The notes beneath the pieces are model-generated. The model was not told where the DNA came from, ran no database searches, and saw only the letters and a program-made list of their open reading frames with translations. A stretch of 64,000 bases of DNA, from the NCBI RefSeq assembly GCF_013449375.1, contig NZ_JACDRR010000023.1, positions 1 through 64,000 of the forward strand, given 5' to 3'. Below, piece after piece: positions 54,482 to 63,691 of this stretch (its first letter is position 1; the number at the start of each line of letters is the position of its first letter). Source of the stretch: Pectobacterium sp. CFBP8739. Its GTDB lineage: Bacteria; Pseudomonadota; Gammaproteobacteria; Enterobacterales; Enterobacteriaceae. The translations under genes were made by a program, and so were the position numbers.

Positions 54482-54571
54482 AATCCCTCCTGTGGGATAC
54501 TCAAACGTGTCGACGTAACGTCGTTATCTATCAGAGTTATCAAATCAGAGTGTAGTTCGCAGGAGGAAAAA

Positions 54572-54623
54572 TAGGACAATTTGGTGACAGTAAAATGTAC
54601 GCAATATGACAGTTTTATGACAA
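54572..54623 (-). promoter_or_regulatory. Two tandem Pho boxes upstream of pstS
   Basis: On the minus strand TTGTCATAAAACTGTCATA (54605-54623) and CTGTCACCAAATTGTCCTA (54572-54590) are two 18-19-bp PhoB sites 14 bp apart, almost the same as the E. coli pstS promoter. Induction by phosphate starvation is expected. Confidence 0.92.
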
Positions 54624-54654
54624 GTAAGCCGTGGGCGGAAAAACCTGGGGACAA

Positions 54655-54680
54655 CCAGCCAGAACACGCATTCTGACTGG
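54655..54680 (-). terminator. Hairpin after the DUF4026 gene
   Basis: 10-bp stem CCAGTCAGAA / TTCTGGCTGG on the minus strand with one mismatch and a 6-base loop, followed some bases later by GGTTTTT. Weak terminator upstream of the pstS promoter. Confidence 0.5.
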
Positions 54681-54693
54681 TAAAGAAGCAAAG

Positions 54694-56124
54694 TCAGTGA
54701 GTCTGGCTATGGCTAAGCAATTTGTAAATCGTATCAGGCTTATAGCTATCGCCCTGATAATAAATCGCCCAGTCAGTTACCCGTGATATATCAACGGAAT
54801 ACACACCACCTTCCTGCATATCCTCAACGTAGAACGGATGATTGATTAAGGTTCCCGTCACCACAGTGTCGTGGATTTTTTCAGGTATAAACCACATGTG
54901 CTCACGCTCTTCACCCTCCTCGCCATGAGGAATGCCAAACTTCACCATAAAGCGCCATTCACTTTCGACGGGCTTAGGTGATTTTTTGAGTAACTTAGCT
55001 AAAAAACCCTGCTTAGCCGGTTCGTCACTCACATGGTAGTTTTTAAACATATTGACGAAATAACGCCAGCGCAGCTGCGCCTTACGCGACATTTCTGCCG
55101 TCTCCGCATTCGTACGCCAGAACATGATGGCATTCTGCTCATCAAACCCTTTAAAGAACGTTTGCAGTACCGGATTTTCTTCGTTGGTACGAAACAGCAT
55201 ACAGGAAGGCTCCTGATGCACATCATCCCGATCGGCACGATCGCCCAGAAACACGCCTTCCGGCGTCCCTTCCAGGTCGTAGCGCATCTCTTCCAGAGGC
55301 CGCAGTTGGTCAATCGGCGTGGATTGATTCACATGCCGTAGCCCTTCTTCAAACGGCAACGCCACCAGATATTCATAGCCGCTGTCCGTTTGCCCGCACA
55401 GAATCGGTTTATTAAAGGTAATCTGCTGATTTTGAATGGCATTATTAACAAAACTTCTGAATAAATCCGGGATGCCATAATACGAACTGAGCGTCTCGGG
55501 AATGACTAATTCCGCCTCTGTCAGCCCGCATCGCGCCAGACCATGCGAGTGAAACCAGAATGTCGTTGGCGGATCGTTCTCGGTGTCGTACACGGCATGA
55601 ATGGTATACAGCGATTCAATTTCCGGCAGGACATCATCTTCTAACTGAAAAATCAGCCATTCACGGGTAAACACGTTACCCGCAGCGGAAATATCAATCC
55701 CCAAGAGCAAATCCGGTACCACCACACTTAATAAACGAAGCTGATGAACATAGTCTTCCAGCGGATTTGGTCCAAAAAGGCACTCGACCATCACTTCCTG
55801 CGTCGCCGCATTAGCCTGCGCCAGCAGCTCGGGTGAAATCGGGTCGGTTGAATGTATTGGCGTAATTTTATTTTCGGGATCGCGTTCCGATACCTCAAGA
55901 TAAAAAGTCAGCTCTCTATCCTGATGACGACAGGTATAAAAGAATCCGCCCTGCCCTTGTTCGGTATAACTTACTTCGCCCTCGGTGAAAAATGACTGCG
56001 CCTCTAACAAGCTCTCCAACAGTGGATAGTTCATCTCTCGTGAGGAGAAAGCCACCATCGTTGAAGGCGCTTTTTCACCCTTCCCTTCAGCGATATCCAG
56101 ATATTGTTGTTTGTTATTCATCAT
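54694..56124 (-). CDS. DUF4026/DUF2314 protein
   Basis: 476-residue soluble protein of unknown function. The long N-terminal part matches DUF4026-type proteins (APSTMVAFSSREMNYPLLE, then LLGIDISAAGNVFTREWL). The last 80 residues look like a DUF2314 domain (MWFIPEKIHDTVVTGTLINH, then VYSVDISRVTDWAIYYQG). It begins only 24 bp after apeR on the same strand, so read-through from the aryl polyene operon is likely. Its ribosome site is weak. Two adjacent ATG codons (56124, 56121) are possible starts. Confidence 0.8.
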   Translation of the reverse strand: MMNNKQQYLDIAEGKGEKAPSTMVAFSSREMNYPLLESLLEAQSFFTEGEVSYTEQGQGGFFYTCRHQDRELTFYLEVSERDPENKITPIHSTDPISPELLAQANAATQEVMVECLFGPNPLEDYVHQLRLLSVVVPDLLLGIDISAAGNVFTREWLIFQLEDDVLPEIESLYTIHAVYDTENDPPTTFWFHSHGLARCGLTEAELVIPETLSSYYGIPDLFRSFVNNAIQNQQITFNKPILCGQTDSGYEYLVALPFEEGLRHVNQSTPIDQLRPLEEMRYDLEGTPEGVFLGDRADRDDVHQEPSCMLFRTNEENPVLQTFFKGFDEQNAIMFWRTNAETAEMSRKAQLRWRYFVNMFKNYHVSDEPAKQGFLAKLLKKSPKPVESEWRFMVKFGIPHGEEGEEREHMWFIPEKIHDTVVTGTLINHPFYVEDMQEGGVYSVDISRVTDWAIYYQGDSYKPDTIYKLLSHSQTH

Positions 56125-56148
56125 GAACCCGTTAACGTTCTCAATCCA

Positions 56149-57375
56149 TTATTGCCAACGACGGAAAATCAGCGACGTATTGATGCCGCCAAAGGCGAAG
56201 TTATTAGACTGGATATAATCCGTCTCAATATGGCGTGGCTCACCCATGATGTAATCCAGTTCGCCACAGTCTTCCGCAGGTTGCCGTAAATTAAGCGTCG
56301 GTGCAAACCACCCTTCACGCATCATTTCAATACTCATCCACGCTTCAAGCGCACCACAGGCGCCCAGCGTATGGCCGAAATAGCTTTTTAGTGATGAAAT
56401 CGGTGTGGAGTTACCGAACACGGCGGCGGTAGCCTGGCTTTCTGCAACGTCACCCCGATCGGTTGCGGTTCCGTGTGCGCTGATATAACCCACATCGCCG
56501 GGTTGCAAACCCGCGCAGCGCAGCGATCCTTCAATGCAAATCTGCATGGTTTCACGCTGGGGTTGCGTAATATGTGCCGCATCACAGTTGGTGTAAAACC
56601 CAACCAGTTCGGCATAAATCGTCGCCCCACGCGCCAGAGCATGTTCAAGCTCTTCCAACACTAACGTACCCGCACCTTCCCCAATAACCAGACCGTCACG
56701 GCTTGTGTCAAAAGGAGATGGCGTCGTTTCTGGCGCATCGTTGCGTTGGCTAGTGGCGAACAGCGTATCAAACACCGCCGCTTCTGACGGACACAGCTCT
56801 TCCGCACCGCCCGCAACCATGACCGTCTGATAGCCATGACGAATCGCTTCCCAGGCGTAGCCAATCGCCTGACTTCCTGACGTACAGGCGCTGGATGTCG
56901 GAATCACACGGCCACGCAGCCCGAAAAACAGGCCAGCATTCACCGCGGTGGTATGCGGCATCATCTGCACATAGGTCGTACCGGTAATATTATTGGTGTG
57001 CTTTTCTGTCAGCATGGTGGCGAATTCGCTCACCGGCCCTGTGCTGCCCGTTGAAGAGCCGTAAGCAATGCCGGTTTCTCCGTTAGTCAGCACCGGATGA
57101 CCAATCAACCCAGCCTGTTCCAGCGCCAGCTCGGTTGCTCGGGTTGCCATCAGAGACACGCGCCCCATCGAACGGATGCGCTTACGCGTGTAGTGTTCTG
57201 GCAAACTGAAGTGATCAATCGGCGAGCCCAACTGTGTATTCAGGCCATCATAAACCTGCCATTCGGGCATCTTACGTATCGCATTGCGACCCGCACGCAA
57301 CCCGTCCGAGACGCTTTCCCAGGATTCACCGAACGCGGTGACACCGCCCATTCCCGTTACCACGACACGACGCAT
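56149..57375 (-). CDS. apeR: Beta-ketoacyl-ACP synthase ApeR of the aryl polyene cluster
   Basis: 408-residue FabF-type condensing enzyme. The catalytic set is complete: Cys164 in SSACTSGSQ, His301 in AHGTATDRGD, Lys330 and His335 in LKSYFGHTLGACG. In aryl polyene synthesis it works with the other ketosynthases to start or extend the polyene chain on an ACP. The ATG at 57375 overlaps the apeQ stop by one base. It is the last ape gene of the run. Confidence 0.9.
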   Translation of the reverse strand: MRRVVVTGMGGVTAFGESWESVSDGLRAGRNAIRKMPEWQVYDGLNTQLGSPIDHFSLPEHYTRKRIRSMGRVSLMATRATELALEQAGLIGHPVLTNGETGIAYGSSTGSTGPVSEFATMLTEKHTNNITGTTYVQMMPHTTAVNAGLFFGLRGRVIPTSSACTSGSQAIGYAWEAIRHGYQTVMVAGGAEELCPSEAAVFDTLFATSQRNDAPETTPSPFDTSRDGLVIGEGAGTLVLEELEHALARGATIYAELVGFYTNCDAAHITQPQRETMQICIEGSLRCAGLQPGDVGYISAHGTATDRGDVAESQATAAVFGNSTPISSLKSYFGHTLGACGALEAWMSIEMMREGWFAPTLNLRQPAEDCGELDYIMGEPRHIETDYIQSNNFAFGGINTSLIFRRWQ

Positions 57376-58169
57376 CACAGCATCCCTCCATTAATAGAAA
57401 TGACCTGACGCGTGACATAACTCGCGATATCGGACATAAGATAACTCGCCAGCCCTGCGACTTCTTCCGCCTGCCCCATGCGTTTCATGGGGATCATCTT
57501 CATGGCTTCTTCAACGGCGACGGGCTCCATTTGAATCATGCCAGTATCAATCAAACCGGGAGCGATGCAGTTAACGGTGATTTTTCGCTTCGCCAGTTCG
57601 ATAGCCAGCGCTTTCGTTGCGCCGATAATGCCCGCTTTTGCTGCACTGTAGTTGACCTGCCCCCGATTCCCCATGATCCCGGAAACAGAAGACAGCGTGA
57701 TAATTCGTCCGCCTTTCCGCAGACCGATCATCGGCATTACACAGGGATGAATCACGTTATAGAAGCTGTCGAGATTGGTGTGAATGACGCTATCCCAAGC
57801 CTGCTCGTCGAGGGCAGGAAAGGCACCGTCACAGGTGATACCCGCATTACTAACCACGCCGTAGTAGGCACCATGCGCCTCAATATCTTGTTCGATCACG
57901 GTGCGGCACGTTTCCCGATCGGCAATATCAAAACTGACGATACGACCGGAACCGTGTTGTGCCGTAATCTGGCTTAAGGTTTCCTGCGCCCCGTTTTCAT
58001 CACGGTGATAATGCACCACCACGGTAAAACCATCCGCCGCCAGACGCAGCGCAATGGCTCGACCAATCCCCTTACTAGCACCGGTTACTAACACAGAGCG
58101 CGTCATGCCTGTTTTCCCGGTTTTCATAATAGTTTTCCCGGTTGTCATCGTCGTTATTCCGGTTGTCAT
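57375..58169 (-). CDS. apeQ: 3-ketoacyl-ACP reductase ApeQ (SDR)
   Basis: FabG-like reductase, 264 residues from the first ATG. TGASKGIG (29-36) binds NADPH; NAG (108-110) and the S161/Y174/K178 set are intact. The first ATG overlaps the apeP stop (ATGA), but the normal FabG-like N-terminus begins at a fourth in-frame ATG (58106, MTRSVLVTG). The 21 residues before it come from three 21-bp repeats, MTTGITT-MTTGKTI-MKTGKTG. Either start may be used. It reduces the keto group in each extension cycle. Confidence 0.9.
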   Translation of the reverse strand: MTTGITTMTTGKTIMKTGKTGMTRSVLVTGASKGIGRAIALRLAADGFTVVVHYHRDENGAQETLSQITAQHGSGRIVSFDIADRETCRTVIEQDIEAHGAYYGVVSNAGITCDGAFPALDEQAWDSVIHTNLDSFYNVIHPCVMPMIGLRKGGRIITLSSVSGIMGNRGQVNYSAAKAGIIGATKALAIELAKRKITVNCIAPGLIDTGMIQMEPVAVEEAMKMIPMKRMGQAEEVAGLASYLMSDIASYVTRQVISINGGML

Positions 58170-58190
58170 AATAGCTTTCCCTGTTCTAAA
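58107..58190 (-). repeat. Three 21-bp tandem repeats plus a diverged fourth at the apeP-apeQ junction
   Basis: Units at 58149-58169, 58128-58148 and 58107-58127 each start ATGAcAACCGG and continue with GGAAAAC or a variant; the stretch 58170-58190 inside the apeP end resembles the same unit. Each carries its own ATG and a purine-rich stretch, all in the apeQ frame. Copy number could change without breaking the frame. Confidence 0.85.
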
Positions 58191-58648
58191 AGTGCTTTTA
58201 ACTCATGTTCGTCAGGCTGATAGGTGTTCAACCGGCCAGAGGCATACGTCTCCCCGGCTATCGCGATCTCACCCTCAAAGCTACCAATTTTATCGTCACA
58301 CATCAGCAGGGTAACGGTCACATCAAGTAGAGAGCTGGCAGGGAAACTATCTTGTTTACAGCGATAACCCCGCCCGCCCAGCAACATGCCGGGACTCGGC
58401 TTCTCTTCCAGACCACTGATCTGACGCCCGTGCCAGCCAGACCAGACCCCGATCGTTTGAGCAATAATCTCGATACCAAACCAGGCTGGCAGATGTCCCT
58501 GCGCATTCAGAAATGGTGCCAAAATACTCTCGCAGCTGACTGCCACACGGCAGTGCGCGTGTTCATCATCAACATGGATCACCTCGTCCACCAGCACCAT
58601 AGGAGCTGAATGGGGCAGATAAGCTGCCGCAGACAGATACTCACTCAT
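58166..58648 (-). CDS. apeP: Hotdog-fold 3-hydroxyacyl-ACP dehydratase ApeP
   Basis: 160-residue FabZ/FabA-like dehydratase. The catalytic His is H13 in LPHSAPMVLVDEV and the acidic partner is E60 in AWFGIEIIAQT. It removes water in each cycle to give the conjugated polyene; relatives act as a heterodimer with ApeI, which lies outside this window. It overlaps apeO by 8 bp and apeQ by 4 bp. Confidence 0.88.
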   Translation of the reverse strand: MSEYLSAAAYLPHSAPMVLVDEVIHVDDEHAHCRVAVSCESILAPFLNAQGHLPAWFGIEIIAQTIGVWSGWHGRQISGLEEKPSPGMLLGGRGYRCKQDSFPASSLLDVTVTLLMCDDKIGSFEGEIAIAGETYASGRLNTYQPDEHELKALLEQGKLL

Positions 58649-59798
58649 GATTCGTCCCCAGGATCAGACACGTATTGTTGCCACCAAACGCAAAAGAATT
58701 AGACAGAATGACCGGGCGGGTCAGCGGAGCTGGCTCACAGAGCAAACCGCATGATGGCAGTGAGGTATCGGGGGGACTGCGTGAGAAATCTTGCGCAGGT
58801 AAAGGAAGATCCCGCGTCAGCAGCAGCCAGCAGATCGCGGCTTCACTAATCCCCGCCGCTCCCAGCGTATGGCCGGTAAGGTGTTTGGTTGAGCTACAAG
58901 GCACGCCATCGCCAAAAACGGCGTGAACCACATTGGCTTCAATCTGGTCATTCAGGCGCGTGGCAGTTCCGTGTAAATTGATATAGCCCACATCCTCGGG
59001 CTGCAATCCCGCTTGCGACAACGCCATAGTTATCGCGCGAATTGCCCCCTCTCCTTCTGGGTGCGGTGCTGACATATGGTAAGCATCTGATGATTCTCCG
59101 ACACCCAATACCGCCACACGATCGGGCTGCGGCCCGATCAGCATAAGCGCAACGCCTTCACCGATGGTGATCCCGTTACGTTCTTCGCTGAACGGCTGGC
59201 AGCGCGTTGAAGATAGCGATTCAAGGCTATCGAAGCCATTTAGCGGCATACGGCTCAGCGTATCCGCGCCGCCAACGATAGCGACATCCACCAGCCCGGC
59301 ATCAATCAATCGTTTACCGCTGATCAGCGCTCTGGCGCTGGAAGAGCAAGCGGTTGATATCGTGTAAGCGGGTCCATTTAACTTCAGATAGGCAGCCAGA
59401 AATCGGGAAGGATCGCCAAGTTCCTGCTGCGCATAGTGATAAGTGGAAATATTTCCGCTGACGTAACGATCGGCCTCATCCAACCCTGAGGTGCTGGTGC
59501 CCAAAATCACCGCTACCCGGTCGGAGCCAAACTGCGCGATAGCCGCGTCAACCTGAGGCCGAATTTGCTCCAATGCGGCGAGCAATAGCTGGTTATTACG
59601 GCTGTTATGCGCCGCTAATTCTACTGGGATAACCGGTAATTCTGCATCCACCTTCCCTGTCCAACAGGGTTTATCGTGCAGCAGCCATCCGGTATCAGGG
59701 CGCATGCCCGGCGCATGACCGCTAGCAAGGTTGTCGGCAATCTCATCCAGATTATTGCCCAGCGCATTCAGCGCCCCGACGGCGTTAATGTAAATCAT
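58641..59798 (-). CDS. apeO: Beta-ketoacyl synthase ApeO
   Basis: 385-residue ketosynthase. Catalytic residues are Cys151 (STACSSSAR), His276 (LHGTATRLN), Lys305 and His310 (KHLTGHTLGAAG). It is shorter than FabF and matches the ApeO type, which pairs with the chain-length factor ApeC in characterised clusters. It starts one base after apeN. Confidence 0.9.
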   Translation of the reverse strand: MIYINAVGALNALGNNLDEIADNLASGHAPGMRPDTGWLLHDKPCWTGKVDAELPVIPVELAAHNSRNNQLLLAALEQIRPQVDAAIAQFGSDRVAVILGTSTSGLDEADRYVSGNISTYHYAQQELGDPSRFLAAYLKLNGPAYTISTACSSSARALISGKRLIDAGLVDVAIVGGADTLSRMPLNGFDSLESLSSTRCQPFSEERNGITIGEGVALMLIGPQPDRVAVLGVGESSDAYHMSAPHPEGEGAIRAITMALSQAGLQPEDVGYINLHGTATRLNDQIEANVVHAVFGDGVPCSSTKHLTGHTLGAAGISEAAICWLLLTRDLPLPAQDFSRSPPDTSLPSCGLLCEPAPLTRPVILSNSFAFGGNNTCLILGTNHE

Positions 59799-59799
59799 G

Positions 59800-60375
59800 C
59801 TAGCTATCCAGATGTTGAATCACGATGTGATAACCAAAGACGAATTGCTGAACGCTCATCGGCACGCGCTGGTTATTCCGCGTCATATAGCGAATTTCAG
59901 TAATCAGCGTGCCGCGATCGTCACGCAGCTGTCTCTTATCCTCACTATCTTTCAGCGTCCAACCCGCTGGTAGCTGCGTCTTCCACACGGCGATCGGCCA
60001 ATGGCTCAGCATGATATCCGCCAGAACCTGACTGGCTGGTGGCAACTGCGGCAGGACGATGGACTGTTCAGTATGAACACCCTGCGCATCGTAGGTGACC
60101 TTAAACAGACGAATACCGATAGAGGAAAGCCCGACCAGAGAAAGCTGCTTATCATCGGCATTCAGCATTACCAGCAGCGATTGCTGCTTACCGTCAAAGG
60201 TGCCCGTCAACAGCTGCTGTTCGTTGACCGACGGGGTAATGGCTGGTGCGGGTAGCGTGACCTTCACACCCGGTTTGAGCCACGCCTGTGGGCGGTTATC
60301 ATCATGCTGTTTGCTGGCACAGCTGCTTAGCAGCAACACACCAATAAGCAGAAGCCCACGTCGCAATAATGTCAT
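59800..60375 (-). CDS. apeN: DUF3261 lipoprotein ApeN
   Basis: 191-residue lipoprotein with lipobox LLSSC (Cys19) and the DUF3261 body (LLVMLNADDKQLSLVGLSSI, then IRLFKVTYDAQGVHTEQ). Always found with the MMPL exporter in aryl polyene clusters; probably helps place the pigment in the outer membrane. It overlaps apeM by 4 bp. Confidence 0.88.
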   Translation of the reverse strand: MTLLRRGLLLIGVLLLSSCASKQHDDNRPQAWLKPGVKVTLPAPAITPSVNEQQLLTGTFDGKQQSLLVMLNADDKQLSLVGLSSIGIRLFKVTYDAQGVHTEQSIVLPQLPPASQVLADIMLSHWPIAVWKTQLPAGWTLKDSEDKRQLRDDRGTLITEIRYMTRNNQRVPMSVQQFVFGYHIVIQHLDS

Positions 60376-62693
60376 TTTCGTTTCCCTTTTGAATCAGGCA
60401 ACGCCAGAGGCGCCAGCAAGAAGGCGATAAAAATACCGCTACAAAGCACAATTCCGAAGCTGCTGATGGCCTGAGTGCTGCTGAAAACCAACATACCCAA
60501 CGTCAGCAGGGCAACGCACATCGCCAGCGTCACCGCCAGCAGCGAGGTCATCGGTGTACCGCGTGGGTTGCTGAAAAACAGCGTGTAATTGATGCCGATA
60601 CCCAGCACCAGAACCAGCGCCAACAATGAGAACAGGTTCAACGAATGACCGCTCAACGCCAGCACCGCCAGCCCGCCGCCCAGCGACAGCACCGACGGCA
60701 CCACATTGACTAATCCACGGCGCAGCCCAAGACGAATCACATAGCTCAGCGCAATCACCGCCAGCGCTGCCATCAACAACCATCCCAGCATGACGCGATA
60801 GAAACCGAACAGGGCATCGAATGTCCCTTTTCTGTCGATCCACTCCACACCCGGCAGCGTCTTGGCCATCTGTCCTAGCGCAGCGCTATCGCTCACACCA
60901 CTTACCGGAACCAGAACACCGCTTTTCCCATTAGGTAACGTCAGCCACAGCAGTCGCCATCCTTCGCTGATCGGGCTATCGAGCCAGCGCTCCGGAGTGA
61001 CCAGCATCGGTTGCACATCCGGCATCGCGACATCAACGCCCGTGTCTTTAAGACGCTCGATAACCGCTGGTGCGGCCGACGCAATAAGCTGACTATCGCG
61101 CTGTTGCTGAGCCTGAGAAGAAAGCGGCAGTAACCGATACTGCTTTAGCCACGTTTGTTGCTGCGCGTCACGCAGTTTAGGCGCGAGCTGTTCCAGACGC
61201 AGCAATGTCTCCTCTGCGCTGTCGCCGTAGACGACAAACCAGGTTTGATCGGCGCTCTGTCCCGTTAATGCCGTCAACTGCCGCTCTTGCTGCATCAAAT
61301 CCTGCGGCAACGCCTGTAGCTGAGAGATATCATCATTAACCTCCAGCCGCAGCAGCCCCACTACAGAAAGCACCAGCAGCGCCAGCGGGATCCCGAAACG
61401 CATACCACGTTGGCGCCGCCATGCGGCAAGCCAGCGCCCCATCAGCACCATAGCGGGAACAGGTCTAACCGGCAGACCCTTAACCAGAAAAGGATACCAG
61501 CACACAACGGTCAGACAGGAGGCTGTCAGCCCGGTTGCGGCGAACACCGCCAGTTGCTGTAAGCCAGGGAACGGAGCCAGCGCCATGATCAGGTAGGCCA
61601 CCACCGCCGTTCCCAGCGCGAGCAGAAGAGCGGGCAGTACTTTTTTCAGGCTTTCCATCGCGGAAACATGGCCGCCGTGGACCATCCGTTCGGTCAAATA
61701 ATAGAGCGTATAATCCGCTGAAATCCCGACGATGCTGATACTCATGACCAGCGTCATCAAATGCAGTTCACCGAACATCAGCAGCGTAAAGACCGTGCCT
61801 GCCAGCGCACCGATGCCCACCGATAATCCACATAGCAAGAGCGGGCGCGGTGAACGAAACACAAAGAAGATCAGCAACAGAACGCCCGCTACGGTGGCGA
61901 CACCAAGGGTAGATACATCCTGTCTGGCCTGTTGGCTGGCATAGTTGCTGAACAGTACTGTCCCACGAGTGAGCACGTCGGCATCAGGGAATGCGGCCTT
62001 GAGATCGCGTTCAAGAACACCTAATTTATCAACCAGTTGCTGGTTACGCGCCATGTCAAACGAGCCAGCGCTAAGCTCACCGTGCAGAAAGTACCAGATG
62101 CGGCCTTCTGCATCTTTTGTCGTTAACCAACCTTGCGACAATCCCAACTGACTGGCATTTTGCTGCAACGCCAGTTGGGAACCACGCACCAGCATCAAAG
62201 GGTCGTGATTTAACTCTTTACCGCTCACGCCAGCAAACGCGGAATAAAGCTGTGCCAGCACCCAATCGGCCTGCGCCGCACCGCCATTTTCCAGTCGCGC
62301 GCGCGTGACGGGATCAACCAGACCATTGCGATGTTCAAAAACGAATTTCCCCCATCGCTGCTGCTGTTCGGCATCAATAGGGCCATTAACCTGCTGTAGA
62401 TCGGGAAGCGCACGCAGGTGCTTCAGCCACCAATCCGCTACCGCAGGTTCCGCCTGCTTGCCCGGCGTCACTAGCCACACCATCTGCCGATCGAGACGCA
62501 GCATAAAGCCTTGCTGTAGCTCTGGGGGAAGTGCGCCCATCGACTGCTTGGGCAACAGCGCCAATACGCTACTGTTGATCTGCGCCTTCGGTAGCAGCAG
62601 CGACAGCGCCACGATCAGCGCAACACAGCAGCCAATCCAAACCAGCGCTGCGCGACGAATGCCGTCAGAAAACGAAACGCTGTTGCTCATCAT
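60372..62693 (-). CDS. apeM: MMPL-family exporter ApeM
   Basis: 773-residue inner-membrane protein with about 12 membrane segments in two halves. VMSISIVGISADYTLYYLTE in the first half and LVLGIGINYTLFFSNPRGTP in the second are the paired RND/MMPL channel motifs with the charged residue in the membrane. It is thought to export the aryl polyene lipid. It overlaps the end of the LolA-like gene by 29 bp; two adjacent ATG codons (62693, 62690) are possible starts. Confidence 0.9.
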   Translation of the reverse strand: MMSNSVSFSDGIRRAALVWIGCCVALIVALSLLLPKAQINSSVLALLPKQSMGALPPELQQGFMLRLDRQMVWLVTPGKQAEPAVADWWLKHLRALPDLQQVNGPIDAEQQQRWGKFVFEHRNGLVDPVTRARLENGGAAQADWVLAQLYSAFAGVSGKELNHDPLMLVRGSQLALQQNASQLGLSQGWLTTKDAEGRIWYFLHGELSAGSFDMARNQQLVDKLGVLERDLKAAFPDADVLTRGTVLFSNYASQQARQDVSTLGVATVAGVLLLIFFVFRSPRPLLLCGLSVGIGALAGTVFTLLMFGELHLMTLVMSISIVGISADYTLYYLTERMVHGGHVSAMESLKKVLPALLLALGTAVVAYLIMALAPFPGLQQLAVFAATGLTASCLTVVCWYPFLVKGLPVRPVPAMVLMGRWLAAWRRQRGMRFGIPLALLVLSVVGLLRLEVNDDISQLQALPQDLMQQERQLTALTGQSADQTWFVVYGDSAEETLLRLEQLAPKLRDAQQQTWLKQYRLLPLSSQAQQQRDSQLIASAAPAVIERLKDTGVDVAMPDVQPMLVTPERWLDSPISEGWRLLWLTLPNGKSGVLVPVSGVSDSAALGQMAKTLPGVEWIDRKGTFDALFGFYRVMLGWLLMAALAVIALSYVIRLGLRRGLVNVVPSVLSLGGGLAVLALSGHSLNLFSLLALVLVLGIGINYTLFFSNPRGTPMTSLLAVTLAMCVALLTLGMLVFSSTQAISSFGIVLCSGIFIAFLLAPLALPDSKGKRK

Positions 62694-63270
62694 CGCTCAA
62701 CATCCGGGGTTCAATCCGCTGATTGCTCAGCGTAATTCGGGTCATGTCGCCTTGGCGATCATCCAGCGCAATCCCGTCGAGAAACTCACCGCCGTTCAGC
62801 GTAATGGTGTTGAACAGTTTATCTAACGGCGACGTTTTGGGCGTCAGCACCAGTCTCCACTGCTGCTGACCGAGATCGGTAAAATCGATGGAAAAATTCT
62901 GTTCTAATACGTGACGATCGGCCTGAAACAAGGCACGTAACAGGTGGTTAAACTGAAACATCTGCGGATTGCTTTCCGCCGTGACGATCTGCGGCGCTTG
63001 CCCGTTCATTACCTGAACCATCCGCGTTTCGTCCAACACCATCGTCAGCGGAAACGGCGTGGCCTGATGCCACCACAGCCCTTTATCCTGCGCGATTAAC
63101 AGCTGCCCACCGGATTTCAGCGGCTTTGCCATCCCCTTTATTTCACGCAGTTGGATGAAATCAGCTCGCACAACAGGCTGGCTACTGAACCGTTGTTGTA
63201 AATCATCCAGCGTAACGGCCTGCGCCATACCGCTCAACAGCACAAAAACCGCGACAATCAGTCGTATCAT
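62665..63270 (-). CDS. apeL: LolA-like periplasmic carrier ApeL
   Basis: 201-residue periplasmic protein. The signal peptide MIRLIVAVFVLLSGMAQA is cut after AQA, and the LolA-type barrel follows (QPVVRADFIQLREIKGMAKP, LLIAQDKGLWWHQATPFP). It probably carries the product across the periplasm. It overlaps both neighbours slightly. Confidence 0.88.
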   Translation of the reverse strand: MIRLIVAVFVLLSGMAQAVTLDDLQQRFSSQPVVRADFIQLREIKGMAKPLKSGGQLLIAQDKGLWWHQATPFPLTMVLDETRMVQVMNGQAPQIVTAESNPQMFQFNHLLRALFQADRHVLEQNFSIDFTDLGQQQWRLVLTPKTSPLDKLFNTITLNGGEFLDGIALDDRQGDMTRITLSNQRIEPRMLSDDEQQRFVF

Positions 63271-63689
63271 GGCGTCACTCCAAGGCGCTCAAACAAAATG
63301 GGGGGAGAAACAAAACTCAGCTCGCGGCATCCTTCCTGTACCGCGACCTGAATCGTATAGCCGGTCGTGGCACGTTGGCCGCTTTCAGCATCGAAAATCT
63401 GGTAGGCGATACGCAAACGATTCTCGACTTCCTCGATAGTGGCGCGAATGCGTATACGCTGCTCGTAAGTCAGCGCCGCACGGTATTTCACCCGCGTATC
63501 GACCACCGGCCATACATAGCCAGAGGCCTGCATTTCGCGATAGCCGTAGTTAAATTTGCTAAGCAGTGCCTCGCGCGCGACTTCAAAAAAACGAAAATAG
63601 TTACCGTGCCATACCACGCCCATCGGATCGCAGTCATGGAAAGATACCGTCAGTTCAACTTCATGGCTTAAGCGGGAATCGTTTAGCAC
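63267..63689 (-). CDS. apeK: 4-hydroxybenzoyl-CoA thioesterase-like ApeK
   Basis: 140-residue hotdog thioesterase of YbgC type. The active-site Asp is D21 in HDCDPMGVVWHGNYFRFFEV. It probably releases or edits acyl chains in the polyene pathway. It overlaps apeL by 4 bp and follows the acyltransferase gene by 2 bp. Confidence 0.88.
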   Translation of the reverse strand: MLNDSRLSHEVELTVSFHDCDPMGVVWHGNYFRFFEVAREALLSKFNYGYREMQASGYVWPVVDTRVKYRAALTYEQRIRIRATIEEVENRLRIAYQIFDAESGQRATTGYTIQVAVQEGCRELSFVSPPILFERLGVTP

Positions 63690-63691
63690 CC

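Noticed and set aside
58106-58190. CRISPR-like repeat array
   Set aside because: The repeats are directly adjacent 21-bp in-frame coding units without spacers and there are no cas genes.
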